Positions 42,969 through 51,644 of a stretch of 64,000 bases of DNA are shown piece after piece (positions within the stretch are counted from its first letter, which is position 1; every line of letters begins with the position of its first letter). The notes beneath the pieces were generated by a model that was given only the letters and a program-made list of their open reading frames with translations, made no database searches and had not been told where the DNA came from. The stretch spans positions 62,001-126,000 of the forward strand of contig NZ_JFHL01000026.1 in assembly GCF_003664995.1 (NCBI RefSeq). The letters run 5' to 3'. The position numbers were made by a program, and so were the translations under genes. The DNA is from Mesotoga sp. BH458_6_3_2_1. Lineage in GTDB: Bacteria; Thermotogota; Thermotogae; Petrotogales; Kosmotogaceae.

Positions 42969-44489
42969 CTAACCCCTTCTGACTCCATTAAGCCCTTCAA
43001 ATGTCTTCTCTAGAGCAAGATATGATTCTTTGAACAGGTCGTAGAGTCTCAGGTAATCTTCTTGCTGTTCCCCGCTCGGCTCGATTTCTTCGACATCAAC
43101 GACGAAATTCCGAACCGCGGAGAAATTAAAAAGACCGGCACCTACTCCGGCAATCATTGCCGCCCCGATAGAAGTAGCTTCATCGACGTTTTGCGGAATG
43201 GTGATAGTCTTTCCGAGAATGTTTGAGATCATTCGCTTCCAAATTCTGCTTTTTATTACTCCTCCAATGACCCTGATCTTACCTATAGGCAAGGATTCTT
43301 CCAGACTTTCCAGAATCCATTTCAGATTCATAGAAACGCCTTCGATTACCGCTCGCACGATATCGACCTTATTGTGGGAGGCCGACAATCCTATGAAAGT
43401 ACCTCTTGCATTGGAATTCCATATCGGACTTCTCTCTCCAAGCAGATACGGAAGATATAATATTGATTCACTATGACGTTGAGATTGGCAGAGTTGGGTG
43501 TCGAGATAAGAATAGATATCACGATCGCTTTCTTTCATGGATCCATCACAGTACATAGTATCCTTAATCCAGCTGTATGAGGTTCCGGCGGCCTGCATAG
43601 TGCCGGACGGAAAGTAGAGGCCTTTTACTGCATGCGCCCCGGAAAATACTCTCATTTCCTTCTCAAGTAGAGGCTCTTCAGCAATTGTGGAAATCCAGGC
43701 CGAGGACCCGAGATAAAGGTAAGTATCGCCCACTTCAACGGCGCCTGCCCCCACGGCCGCACTACAACCGTCTCCTGCCCCGAGTATTACTCTGCATGAG
43801 TTTGGAAGGCCAAGGTCCGCAGCCACTTCTTTCTTTATTTCTCCAAGGTCGGTAATGGAGGCTTGTACATCTGGAAGCTTTGAGCTCTCAATTCCGAGAG
43901 CGAAAATCAGTTCTTCAGACCACTCTAACCTCGAGATATCAAATAGAGCTGTCATGACGGCATCGGAAAAGTCTGTCGCAAACTTACCTGTCAGGCGAAG
44001 GTTTATGTAATCCTTTGCCTGAAGAAACTTGAAAGTTCTTTCATAGAGATCGGGTTCATACTTTTTCAGCCAGGCTATTTTCAACCCCTGATACGTTGGT
44101 GAGAGCCTGGAACCGGTTATTTTGTACAGATTGCTTGCCGGAACTTTCTCTAGGAGTTCTTCTACCTGTTCGGTGCTTCTCGAATCTGCCCAAATCATTG
44201 ACCTTCTGAGCACTTCGCCCGATCTATCTACAGGCACTACTGCCATCATCTGGCCGCTAATACTGAGTGCAGAGATTTCTTTTCTGTCGATTTCTGCCTT
44301 CTGAACGATTTCGGAAGTTGTCTTGCAGAAGGCAGTCCACCACTCCTCGGGATCTTGCTCAACCATTCCGGGTCCGGTGTAGAAGGTTTCATAACCGGCG
44401 AAGGATGAAGCGACGAGAGAGCCTGTTTGGCTGAACAAAGTCGCTTTATCTCCAGTTGTTCCCAGGTCATGTGCCATTATGTACTTCAA
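42969..44489 (-). CDS. FGGY-family carbohydrate kinase (xylulokinase-like)
   Basis: A cytoplasmic 506-residue sugar kinase. The N-terminal phosphate loop HDLGTTGDKATLF, SISGQMMAVVPVD, the substrate-site WADSRSTEQ, the ATPase-domain GAGDGCSAAVGAGAV and the C-terminal RVIGGVIKSRIWKRM (GG-x-S motif region) are in the expected order. The pattern is nearest xylulokinases, but FGGY specificity is hard to call from motifs. It is third in a minus-strand operon behind DeoC-like and transaldolase-like genes, spaced 32 bp from the latter. It likely phosphorylates a ketose or polyol feeding the two aldolases. LacI control from 45969-45986 is inferred. Confidence 0.88.
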   Translation of the reverse strand: MKYIMAHDLGTTGDKATLFSQTGSLVASSFAGYETFYTGPGMVEQDPEEWWTAFCKTTSEIVQKAEIDRKEISALSISGQMMAVVPVDRSGEVLRRSMIWADSRSTEQVEELLEKVPASNLYKITGSRLSPTYQGLKIAWLKKYEPDLYERTFKFLQAKDYINLRLTGKFATDFSDAVMTALFDISRLEWSEELIFALGIESSKLPDVQASITDLGEIKKEVAADLGLPNSCRVILGAGDGCSAAVGAGAVEVGDTYLYLGSSAWISTIAEEPLLEKEMRVFSGAHAVKGLYFPSGTMQAAGTSYSWIKDTMYCDGSMKESDRDIYSYLDTQLCQSQRHSESILYLPYLLGERSPIWNSNARGTFIGLSASHNKVDIVRAVIEGVSMNLKWILESLEESLPIGKIRVIGGVIKSRIWKRMISNILGKTITIPQNVDEATSIGAAMIAGVGAGLFNFSAVRNFVVDVEEIEPSGEQQEDYLRLYDLFKESYLALEKTFEGLNGVRRG

Positions 44490-44521
44490 GGAAAAACCTC
44501 GCTTTCAGAGAGAATGGTATC

Positions 44522-45190
44522 TCATGATCTCAGAGGAACCCATTCACGGTCTTCAATAGAATCCCAATCGGCCTCGAAATTGTCGATCGCCTTCAATGTG
44601 CCGCTGTGTGAGAAAAACTCGTTGTACATACCTACAGGAAGCGACATTCCGTAAATAGGTAGCTCGGCCATCTTGGATATCTGAGTTAGAGTCTTGAAGC
44701 TTGCGGCAATCAACTTCGTCTCGTAGTCACCGTTGGACAAGACTTTCTGCATACTACCGACAACAGAGAGATCTATTCCCAGGTTTTCGATCCTGTTCGC
44801 ATATGGCGCCACATAGTCGGAACCGGCTTCTGCAGACATCAGCACTTGAGGAACAGAGAAAACACCGGTAATCAAAGTATTGATATTCATCTTCTTGAAT
44901 TCTCTCAATACCCTAATGCCCGTTCGCGAGAAGGGGATCTTGAGAATTATCCTTTCGGGATCTAGCCTGAAGAGTTCCTGTCCCTCCTTGAGCACTTCAT
45001 CGTGACCTCTAGAGGCACACTGGACAAAAAGAGAGCCCGTGAACCTATTCAACATATCCTTTATGACTTCGAGCGGTTTTCTTCCCGTTCGCTTCAAAAT
45101 ACTTGGATTAGTGCTTATCCCGGAAAAGAAACCTAAATCGAACAGTTCGCTTATCGCCTGTACATTTCCATCATCTATAAAAAGCCTCAT
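44522..45190 (-). CDS. Transaldolase / fructose-6-phosphate-aldolase-like protein
   Basis: A 222-residue class I aldolase of the small transaldolase (TalC/FSA) group. The length matches FSA (220 residues) rather than full-length transaldolase. Landmarks are MRLFIDDGN (the active-site Asp strand), GISTNPSIL, ILKIPFSRTGI (Schiff-base Lys), TLITGVFSVPQVLMSAEAG and YVAPYANRIENLG. GGAGGC precedes ATG 45190. It sits between a DeoC-like and a kinase gene, and three carbon-bond enzymes in one operon suggest cleavage of a phosphorylated or free ketose into C3 units. The substrate is unproven. Confidence 0.88.
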   Translation of the reverse strand: MRLFIDDGNVQAISELFDLGFFSGISTNPSILKRTGRKPLEVIKDMLNRFTGSLFVQCASRGHDEVLKEGQELFRLDPERIILKIPFSRTGIRVLREFKKMNINTLITGVFSVPQVLMSAEAGSDYVAPYANRIENLGIDLSVVGSMQKVLSNGDYETKLIAASFKTLTQISKMAELPIYGMSLPVGMYNEFFSHSGTLKAIDNFEADWDSIEDREWVPLRS

Positions 45191-45213
45191 TTATGCCTCC
45201 ATTCATATTCCTT

Positions 45214-45912
45214 TCATTTAAGATCGGCTATACCAGGGTATTTTTCGGTAAATTCCCCGTATATTGCTATCGCACTGCTGGAACCGAAAATATCCGCTCC
45301 TGCAGCCATGAAATCCTCAACCTGAGAGAGAGATTTCACACCTCCCGATACCTTTATTCCTTTCTGATCTCCAACAACTCTCTTGATTATCTTGACATCC
45401 TCTACCGTGGTGGCTCTGGAACCGTAGCCCGTACCGGTCTTGACGAAATCGACGTAAGGAAGCTTCATCAGAATAGAGCAAGCCTTTTCAATTTCGACTG
45501 TATCGAGATAAGATACTTCGATAATTACTTTGCAGGTTACATCCTTCAGGAGACCGGAAAGATAAGAGATCTCCCTTTCAAAGTAATCCCATTCTCCGGA
45601 CTTCATAGCGGAGATATTGGCCGTTATATCGATATCTCTCACTTCGGGACCGAGCCTAAGAGACTCTCTAATCATATACGCCTTGGTTTCTGTCGTCTCG
45701 AACCCGAAAGGAAAACCCGACCCGCAGGCCGCCGAGATATCCGTACCTCTGACCTTCTTAACCACTCTGTCCATCAAATACCACGGAACAACAATCGCCC
45801 TGAAATTACAAGATACGCTATCGTCTATAAAGACTTCTGACTCTTTTATTGTAGCGGTCGCTTTCAGAAGAGTACTGTCGAACCTTTTAGAGAATCTGTC
45901 AATCCTTTCCAA
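45214..45912 (-). CDS. DeoC-like class I aldolase
   Basis: A 232-residue TIM-barrel aldolase of the deoxyribose-phosphate aldolase family. Landmarks are DSTLLKATATI at the N-terminus, CGSGFPFG, EVRDIDITANI, FVKTGTGYG (Schiff-base Lys, VKTSTG in DeoC) and GIKVSGGVKSLSQVEDFMAAG. Divergence at several motifs allows a substrate other than deoxyribose-5-phosphate. The frame opens at 45954 (TTG), but GGAGGTG lies 6-7 nt before an in-frame TTG at 45912, which is the better start. It is first in the minus-strand operon, just below the upstream LacI-type palindrome. Confidence 0.85.
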   Translation of the reverse strand: MERIDRFSKRFDSTLLKATATIKESEVFIDDSVSCNFRAIVVPWYLMDRVVKKVRGTDISAACGSGFPFGFETTETKAYMIRESLRLGPEVRDIDITANISAMKSGEWDYFEREISYLSGLLKDVTCKVIIEVSYLDTVEIEKACSILMKLPYVDFVKTGTGYGSRATTVEDVKIIKRVVGDQKGIKVSGGVKSLSQVEDFMAAGADIFGSSSAIAIYGEFTEKYPGIADLK

Positions 45913-45968
45913 AGGGGCACCTCCGTAATCGAAATGAGCGAGATAATCACACAAAACTCATCGAAATA

Positions 45969-45986
45969 TATGATAGCGGTATCATA
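45969..45986 (-). promoter_or_regulatory. LacI-type operator (aldolase side)
   Basis: TATGATAGCGGTATCATA is a perfect 7-bp inverted repeat with a 4-bp centre. An identical copy lies at 46109-46126. On the minus strand a TATAAT (46001-46006) places this site just after the probable transcription start of the aldolase/kinase operon, suiting repression. Confidence 0.8.
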
Positions 45987-46068
45987 GTTATTGTAAATCA
46001 ATTATATAACACAAAACTCGAAAAAATTGAACACCTATCTATGAGCTAATTCGAAGCATTAATAAAAC

Positions 46069-46098
46069 TTGACATAATATTAGATTTTGAGATAGAAT
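46069..46098 (+). promoter_or_regulatory. Promoter of the LacI-led operon
   Basis: TTGACA (46069-46074) and TAGAAT (46093-46098) with an 18-bp spacer. The second operator copy begins 11 bp after the -10 element, overlapping the expected start site. Confidence 0.65.
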
Positions 46099-46108
46099 AG
46101 ACATGAAA

Positions 46109-46126
46109 TATGATAGCGGTATCATA
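46109..46126 (+). promoter_or_regulatory. LacI-type operator (regulator side)
   Basis: The same 18-mer as at 45969-45986, on the same strand and exactly 140 bp away. Its place between promoter and ATG 46166 suggests autoregulation of the LacI-family gene, and the pair could support looping. Confidence 0.8.
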
Positions 46127-46165
46127 AAGAACCATGTATTCGGACATTTGAGCAGGTGATGAGTT

Positions 46166-47176
46166 ATGGCAGCAACGCTGGATGACATTGCGAAAGAGAC
46201 GGGCCTCTCGAGGGCAACGGTAGCGAGGGCGATCGGGAAATATGGATACGTCAGCAAGAAAGCGAGAGAAAAGGTCATAGCGGCTGCAAAGAAACTTAAC
46301 TACAAGCCAAACTACATTGCCAAGAGCATGGCTACCGGTGAGACGAAAAATATAGGTTTGATTGTGGGCGATATTCAGAATCCCTTTTTCTCTACGATAG
46401 CGAGAGCGATAAGCGATGTTATTGTCCCAGAAGGGTACAGTTTGATTGTCACAAGTACGGACGAAAAAGTGGAGGTCGAGAAGACATCTATAGATCGATT
46501 TTTTCAGAAGCAGGTAGATGGCTTGATTCTCGCTCCGGTTTCGCGTAGCAATTCCGATCATTTGAAGGATCTTGTGAAGTCCGAAATTCCCATAGTTCTA
46601 ATTGACAGAATCATTGAAGGTCTTGATGTTGATATGATTGTCAGCGATGACGTTGGTGGAGGCTTTGAGGCGGCTGAATATCTTCTGGAGCTTGGTCACA
46701 GGAGAATCGGTTTCCTTTCGGATACGCTTGACATTAGCACAAACTACGATAGGATTGCCGGATACAGCAAGGCCCTTTCAAAGTACGGCATAGCTGAAAA
46801 GCAGTCGTGGGTAAAGCTTGGCGGCTTCAGGGTTGAGGGAGCTTATAAGAGCGGAGTCTCTCTCTTGGGTCAGAACAAAGATATTACAGCGGTAATAGCA
46901 ACAAACAACTATATGGCGGCGGGACTCCTTCTTGCTGCGAAGGACATGGGAATTGAGATTCCGCGAGATCTATCGGTCATAAGCTTCGATGATATTGTTT
47001 GGTTTGATCTATGTAATCCTCCAATAACATCAGTGGCTCAGGATACGAGAGAAATCGGCAGTATAGCCGCAAAAAGAATATTGATGAACATAAAGGGTCA
47101 GCGATATGAAAAGGGGCTAACCAGACTGCCTACACGACTGATCATAAGAGAATCATGTACCTCACCAAGAGACTAA
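46166..47176 (+). CDS. LacI-family transcriptional regulator
   Basis: A 336-residue DNA-binding repressor. The N-terminal helix-turn-helix reads ATLDDIAKETGLSRATVARAI with the hinge helix KPNYIAKSMATGET. The periplasmic-binding-like core begins at NIGLIVGDIQNPFFS and includes VDGLILAPVS, DRIIEGLDVDMIVSDD and LSVISFDDIVWFDLCNPPIT. The usual recognition-helix TVSRAL is TVARAI here, so its operator need not match the common AxxTGxxA type. The two identical TATGATA-centred palindromes on either side of its promoter are the likely binding sites. It probably represses both arms of the divergent cluster in response to a sugar. Confidence 0.93.
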   Translation: MAATLDDIAKETGLSRATVARAIGKYGYVSKKAREKVIAAAKKLNYKPNYIAKSMATGETKNIGLIVGDIQNPFFSTIARAISDVIVPEGYSLIVTSTDEKVEVEKTSIDRFFQKQVDGLILAPVSRSNSDHLKDLVKSEIPIVLIDRIIEGLDVDMIVSDDVGGGFEAAEYLLELGHRRIGFLSDTLDISTNYDRIAGYSKALSKYGIAEKQSWVKLGGFRVEGAYKSGVSLLGQNKDITAVIATNNYMAAGLLLAAKDMGIEIPRDLSVISFDDIVWFDLCNPPITSVAQDTREIGSIAAKRILMNIKGQRYEKGLTRLPTRLIIRESCTSPRD

Positions 47177-47211
47177 TTAAACTTCTTGATAGATATTTGG
47201 AGGTGTTTGGA

Positions 47212-48267
47212 TTGACACTGGAAGATTTTTTGACTGATGCAAAACAAAGCGTACTCTTTACTGCCCCTTCTCTTGAGAAGGATCTTTCCGCCTTCCTTGA
47301 AGAGCATACAGAAAGGATCAAGAATCTTGCGAAGACTGCTTTAGATAAAGGCTATAAGCAGATTTACTGGGTAGGTAGCGGGAACTCCTGGTGTAATCTC
47401 TATTCAGGAGACTATATACTCAACAAGATGACGGATCTTCCCTCTAATTACTTCAAGAGTTATGATTTCATATGGACGAATCCTTCAAGACTTGACAAGG
47501 ACGCATTGGTAATACTGGCCTCCTTCTCTGGAAATACCGAAGATACTGCGGCAGCACTTAGATTTGCCAACGAAAAGGGAGCGACAACAATTTCATTTAC
47601 AAGCAAACCCGACAGCATTTTGGCAAGGGAAGCTGACGAATCGATAGTCTACGATTCTAATGGACTGTTTATACTTCCACTCGCCGGAGCCTTCATTTTC
47701 AGTCTTGAAATGGCCAGGCTAAAAGGGAGAGACGTTTCGAAGTTATACGAGCAGATAAAGATAATGCCTGAGCTGCTGGGCAGAATATACAAGGAAGAGG
47801 AATCAAGAGCTTACAGACTAGCCAGGAAGTACCAGGAGAGTGATCTCTTTTACGTGTTAGCAAGCGGAGCGGCCTACGCTATAGGCTATAAGTTCGGACT
47901 GACTGTCTTCATGGAAAACATGAGAGTCAATGCTTCATTCATGGAAACGTCGGAATTCAGGCACGGACCTGCAGAAATGCTGGACGGTCACAAGCCCTTA
48001 ATGGTCTTCCTTGTGGGGAGCGACGAATCTAGAGACATGAGCGAACGGGTCATGAAAATCGCTGAATCTAACGGTGCAGAGATAATACGCTTTGATGTGA
48101 AGGATTATGGCGACTTCGATCCACTCTTCGCCCCCTTCCTTCTGATGATCCCTCTCCAGTGGTTCGCAGTATATTCGGCGTACTACAGGGGCATCTTCGA
48201 TCTCGATGAGAGGGTCCTTATGGGAAGAGGAAAGATGTCAACGGGTAATCAAATAACCTGGCCATGA
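47212..48267 (+). CDS. Double-SIS-domain sugar-phosphate isomerase/deglycase
   Basis: A 351-residue cytoplasmic enzyme with two SIS domains. Domain 1 (~50-170) shows IYWVGSGNSWCNLYSGDYI and VILASFSGNTEDTAAALRFA. Domain 2 (~200-340) shows FYVLASGAAYAIGYKFGLTVFMEN and the ETSEFRHGPAEML active-site motif shared with GlmS, AgaS and FrlB. The overall pattern and length fit aminosugar-phosphate isomerases or fructoselysine-type deglycases. TTG 47212, preceded by GGAGGTG, is chosen; an earlier ATG at 47155 would overlap the repressor gene. With the NagA-like gene next to it, an aminosugar route is likely. Confidence 0.82.
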   Translation: MTLEDFLTDAKQSVLFTAPSLEKDLSAFLEEHTERIKNLAKTALDKGYKQIYWVGSGNSWCNLYSGDYILNKMTDLPSNYFKSYDFIWTNPSRLDKDALVILASFSGNTEDTAAALRFANEKGATTISFTSKPDSILAREADESIVYDSNGLFILPLAGAFIFSLEMARLKGRDVSKLYEQIKIMPELLGRIYKEEESRAYRLARKYQESDLFYVLASGAAYAIGYKFGLTVFMENMRVNASFMETSEFRHGPAEMLDGHKPLMVFLVGSDESRDMSERVMKIAESNGAEIIRFDVKDYGDFDPLFAPFLLMIPLQWFAVYSAYYRGIFDLDERVLMGRGKMSTGNQITWP

Positions 48268-48298
48268 TTTTTTTCATAACAGGGAGGATTGAAGGCAG

Positions 48299-49408
48299 AT
48301 GAGATTCGAGAATGTACTGGTTGTTGATCCTATCGATGGAGAGTTTGTAGGAAGTGTTGAAACTGAAGAAAACGTAATCTCGAGAATTGAGCGAATTCAA
48401 GGGGCTCAAGAATTCGAGAGAATACTGATGCCGGGATATGTCGATCCTCACACTCATGGCTCAGTAGGTGTGGACACTCTTTCCATGAATCAAAAAGATC
48501 TAGAAAAGTGGGAGAACTTCCTTTACACTCAGGGAGTAACTTATTTCCTGCCTACTACTATGTCATCGACTCCTTCGGCAATCCTTTCTCCTGCTAGAGT
48601 AGTAAGAGATTACATAAAGAATAACAGTATGACTTCAGTTGGGGGCATTCACTATGAAGGCCCCTACCTGAGTCTGAAAAGAAAGGGAGCTCAGAATCCA
48701 GAACTCATTCGAAGCATAGACCTTAAGGAAATTGAGGAGACGCTAATCGAATCGGTGAAGCTCATTACTATGGCCCCGGAGCTCGAGGGATTCTCACACG
48801 CGCAAGAACTGATACAGAAGCGCGGTATAACTCTTTCGTTGGGACATACCGATGCAACTTACGAAGACATGGAGAAAGCATATAACCAAGGCTGCGATAG
48901 AATAACCCACTTTCCAAACGGGATGAACACTCTTCATCATAGGGAACTGGGCTGCGTTGGAGCTGTTCTTTCGCTGCCTTTTTCGGTAGAGATGATAATT
49001 GACGGAATTCACTCTTTGCCGGGTTTTGTGAAGCTAATCTTCGGAATAAAGGGCCCGAAGAAGATTATGATAGTCACCGATACTATAGATGCGACAGCCA
49101 TGCCCGATGGAGAGTATGAACTGGGCGGACAGAAGGTCATTCTGAAAAATGGAAGACCTACTCTTGAGGACGGAACAATTGCCGCGGCCGTACTTGTCTT
49201 CAGCGGAGCTGTAAGAAATTTCAGAGAATTCACAGGATGCTCACTGAAGGAGCTTGCAATGGTATCCTCCCTCAATTCTCTGAATTCTATTGGCATAAAG
49301 GATCGCGGAAGAATCTCCGAGGGTTATCGCGCAGATATGGTATTACTGGATGAAAATCTTTGTGTTAGGGAAACCATTCTGAATGGGAAGACAGTGTTTC
49401 AATCCTGA
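48299..49408 (+). CDS. N-acetylglucosamine-6-phosphate deacetylase-like amidohydrolase
   Basis: A 369-residue TIM-barrel amidohydrolase of the NagA family. Motifs in order are MPGYVDPHTHG (metal site), GGIHYEGPYLS (metal-binding Glu), LSLGHTDATYEDM (His), ITHFPNGMNTLHHREL (His and the ThxFNaM region), IIDGIHSLP and IVTDTIDATAMPDGEYELGG (catalytic Asp). The family removes acetyl groups from N-acetyl aminosugar 6-phosphates. The HFPNGMN and DGIHSLP variants differ slightly from canonical HLFNAM and DGxH, so the acyl or sugar part may differ. A GGGAGG site precedes ATG 48299. It lies 31 bp after the SIS gene in the LacI-led operon. Confidence 0.87.
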   Translation: MRFENVLVVDPIDGEFVGSVETEENVISRIERIQGAQEFERILMPGYVDPHTHGSVGVDTLSMNQKDLEKWENFLYTQGVTYFLPTTMSSTPSAILSPARVVRDYIKNNSMTSVGGIHYEGPYLSLKRKGAQNPELIRSIDLKEIEETLIESVKLITMAPELEGFSHAQELIQKRGITLSLGHTDATYEDMEKAYNQGCDRITHFPNGMNTLHHRELGCVGAVLSLPFSVEMIIDGIHSLPGFVKLIFGIKGPKKIMIVTDTIDATAMPDGEYELGGQKVILKNGRPTLEDGTIAAAVLVFSGAVRNFREFTGCSLKELAMVSSLNSLNSIGIKDRGRISEGYRADMVLLDENLCVRETILNGKTVFQS

Positions 49409-49444
49409 GTAGGATTTCTTTCTACCCAGTAATGGAGGGGTCGT

Positions 49445-50503
49445 GTGGAGCCAATTAAAGTGTACATCGTTGACAACGGTACGGCGGAGATCAAGACATT
49501 ATCTGAACGGATTTCAAAGCTGAGATGGAACATGCACGTGGAGACGGTTTCAGAAGATCCCTTTGTCGGAGAAACCTCGAGGTCCAATCAATTCTATACA
49601 CTGAACAAATATCTAAAGAGCAAGTATGAAGGTTTCTCCAGCTTGATTGACGACATGATCTTTCTCGTAAGCCTTGACGATCCTTTGAGGCCCGGTAGAA
49701 TAGTCGAAGCCAATAACAGCGTGGTTCAGAAGCTTGGATTTTCTTACGAAGAGCTTCTTGAGATGAGTTTTTATTCGGTGGCTGGCGATCTTGATAATGA
49801 GATGAAGAAGATCAGAGCAGATCTTCAAATAAAGGGAATGTGTACGACGGATTCATTTCTTACGATGAAGAGTGGCGAGAAGCTTCAAGTTGAGATTTGC
49901 CTGAAGGTTCTCGACTTGCAGAACTCCATAGTAACAATGGTTGTGGCTCGAGACACAGGCGCCTACCGGAAGATAGCGGCAGAGCTTCAGTGGAGAGAGA
50001 ATTTCGAACGGGTCATTTCAGAGGTTTCCGGAGCACTCAAGGAGTACGAGAACATAGATGACGCGATAGAAAAGGCGCTTGGACAACTTGGAATGCTCAC
50101 TTCTGCAGACAGGTCCAATGTCTTCTTGCTGGACTACAGAACTAATTCTACCAGAAACACCCACGAATGGTGTAGAGAAGGTGTAATGAGCGCCAAACCC
50201 CATCTTCAGAACATGCCGTTCGACGATTTCTCGTGGTGGATGAAGGAAATGAAAAAAGGCGGGGTACATTCTTATGTAGTCAGTGATCTCCCTGAGGAGG
50301 CAAGCAGAGAAGCCGAAGTTCTTTCGCAGCTGGGAATCGTTTCACTTGTCGTCATTCCAATTTTCTCTCGTCAGAGGCCCGTAGGTTTTGTCGGACTTGA
50401 AAGGCTTAACGGCCAATTTGATTGGAGCAGGGCAGACATAGAGCTTCTAGAGGTCTTCGCCGGATTGATATCCGGAGTTATCGAATACTCGAGATTCATG
50501 TGA
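49445..50503 (+). CDS. PAS-GAF sensory protein without an output domain
   Basis: A 352-residue soluble protein. A PAS domain (~70-180) has GRIVEANNSVVQKLGFSYEE and a following LTMKSGEKLQVEI strand pair. A GAF domain (~195-350) has ADRSNVFLLDYRTNS and SLVVIPIFSRQRPVGFVGLE. The sequence ends shortly after the GAF, with no kinase, GGDEF or DNA-binding part. The first 60 residues are unassigned. GTG 49445 follows a GGAGGGG site, 36 bp after the NagA-like gene, so co-transcription is possible. It may act through partner binding; the GAF ligand is unknown. Confidence 0.75.
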   Translation: MEPIKVYIVDNGTAEIKTLSERISKLRWNMHVETVSEDPFVGETSRSNQFYTLNKYLKSKYEGFSSLIDDMIFLVSLDDPLRPGRIVEANNSVVQKLGFSYEELLEMSFYSVAGDLDNEMKKIRADLQIKGMCTTDSFLTMKSGEKLQVEICLKVLDLQNSIVTMVVARDTGAYRKIAAELQWRENFERVISEVSGALKEYENIDDAIEKALGQLGMLTSADRSNVFLLDYRTNSTRNTHEWCREGVMSAKPHLQNMPFDDFSWWMKEMKKGGVHSYVVSDLPEEASREAEVLSQLGIVSLVVIPIFSRQRPVGFVGLERLNGQFDWSRADIELLEVFAGLISGVIEYSRFM

Positions 50504-50616
50504 AGGGAAAAAATCAACCTGAAGGTCAGAGGCGTCAGGATAATTAAGGAAAAACCGCCTTGGTCCTTTGGGAAGAGCAGTTACAAGCTTTAGGCGAGAA
50601 GAAGAATAAAAGACTC

Positions 50617-50800
50617 GACGCAAGGCGCCGAAGAACATGGGCGGACGCAATGCACTGAGGAGCGTCAGTGGACGCAAGGCTGGACTAGAACATTTCAAGA
50701 AGTGATGCTGGGAAGAGCATCTCAGGAAGTGATGCGCCGAAAGATCCCGGCGGAAGTGATGCCCGGAGGATCGTCCGGGGAAGTGAGGCTGCTTCGCAGG
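50617..50800 (+). repeat. Array of seven ~27-bp units: 10-bp core plus variable hairpin (left array)
   Basis: Cores start at 50617, 50644, 50671, 50699, 50726, 50753 and 50780, spaced 27 or 28 bp. The first three are GACGCAAGGC or GACGCAATGC, the next three GAAGTGATGC and the last GAAGTGAGGC. The ~17 bp after each core differs between units, but most form a 4-6-bp stem with a short loop, for example CACTGA-GGAGCG-TCAGTG and CCCGGA-GGATCG-TCCGGG. Different stems of the same shape imply conserved structure rather than sequence. Unit 3 lacks a clear stem. Confidence 0.88.
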
Positions 50801-51644
50801 AGGCAAAAAGGGGCCAGTCTGCTAACCGAGGCAAGTTAAAAAGCGAGAATCATCGCCGCCAGTGAAAGCTTCGCTTGCCGAGGCCAGTTCCGCTTCGCGG
50901 GGAAAGAGCAGATGAACGCCGCTAAGAACCACGTTATCCGTCAACGGTCCTCCGAAAAAGAAGAAGAATAACCAGAGCAGAAGTGATGCCGCTTCCAGAT
51001 CCTACACCCGACAACCCCAGGCCCGGCTCTTCCTGGCTCTTGATCTTAAATCCCCGCTCGAGCGGGGGGGACCGCTTGCGGTGGGGTGTGTGCTCTTTGA
51101 ACAACGTTTAGAATAGGTTGGCTCCTCGCAATTGAACGACAAATTTACTCTTCACGTTATTTGGTCTGTGATCCATATGTATGGTTTTAAAAGCAACCAA
51201 GAACGCACAACGAATAACCGTTATCAGAGCATTATTTCAGGCGGCAGCTTTTCCATACTTTAGATACTCGTGCACACCCTCCGCCACTATGTGGCCCTTC
51301 TCCCTCAAGGGAGGACTTAAGATCAGGATCATCAGGAGCCAAACACAGCATTCGCACGAGAACCAGCATATTAGTGGAATTTAACTCCCTGACTCATGGG
51401 TAATAATGAGCTCTCGAGAGCGGATTAAAGAGCTTTTCAATATCGCGGAACCTTACCAGCCCTCTTTGCTTTTCCCTTCTCTCTACTCTCTGAATAATGG
51501 TTTGACCAAGAACGGTTATTCTGAAAACTCCCAATTCCGTCATTCCGACAAAGCTCCTGGTCGGAATCTCTATGGTATTTCTTCACGGCTCTCCTCAACG
51601 AACGGATAACCGTCCAACGGCGAAATAGTCTCTCCAAGAGTTTT
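50801..51644. other. Gene-free spacer between the two hairpin arrays
   Basis: No supported gene. Decayed hairpin-like pieces continue to about 50905, for example AAGC-TTCG-CTT and CCGC-TTC-GCGG. A GC-rich block at 51051-51086 contains the palindrome CCCCGCTCGAGCGGGG and then CCGCTTGCGG. Short frames at 51181-51384 and 51406-51609 have no ribosome sites. The composition changes along the stretch, as in a region of accumulated repeats or old insertions. Confidence 0.55.

Noticed and set aside
42748-42972. 74-codon plus-strand frame over the ATGTTCAAAA region
   Set aside because: It runs through a terminator hairpin, has no ribosome site and its product is basic and unstructured-looking.
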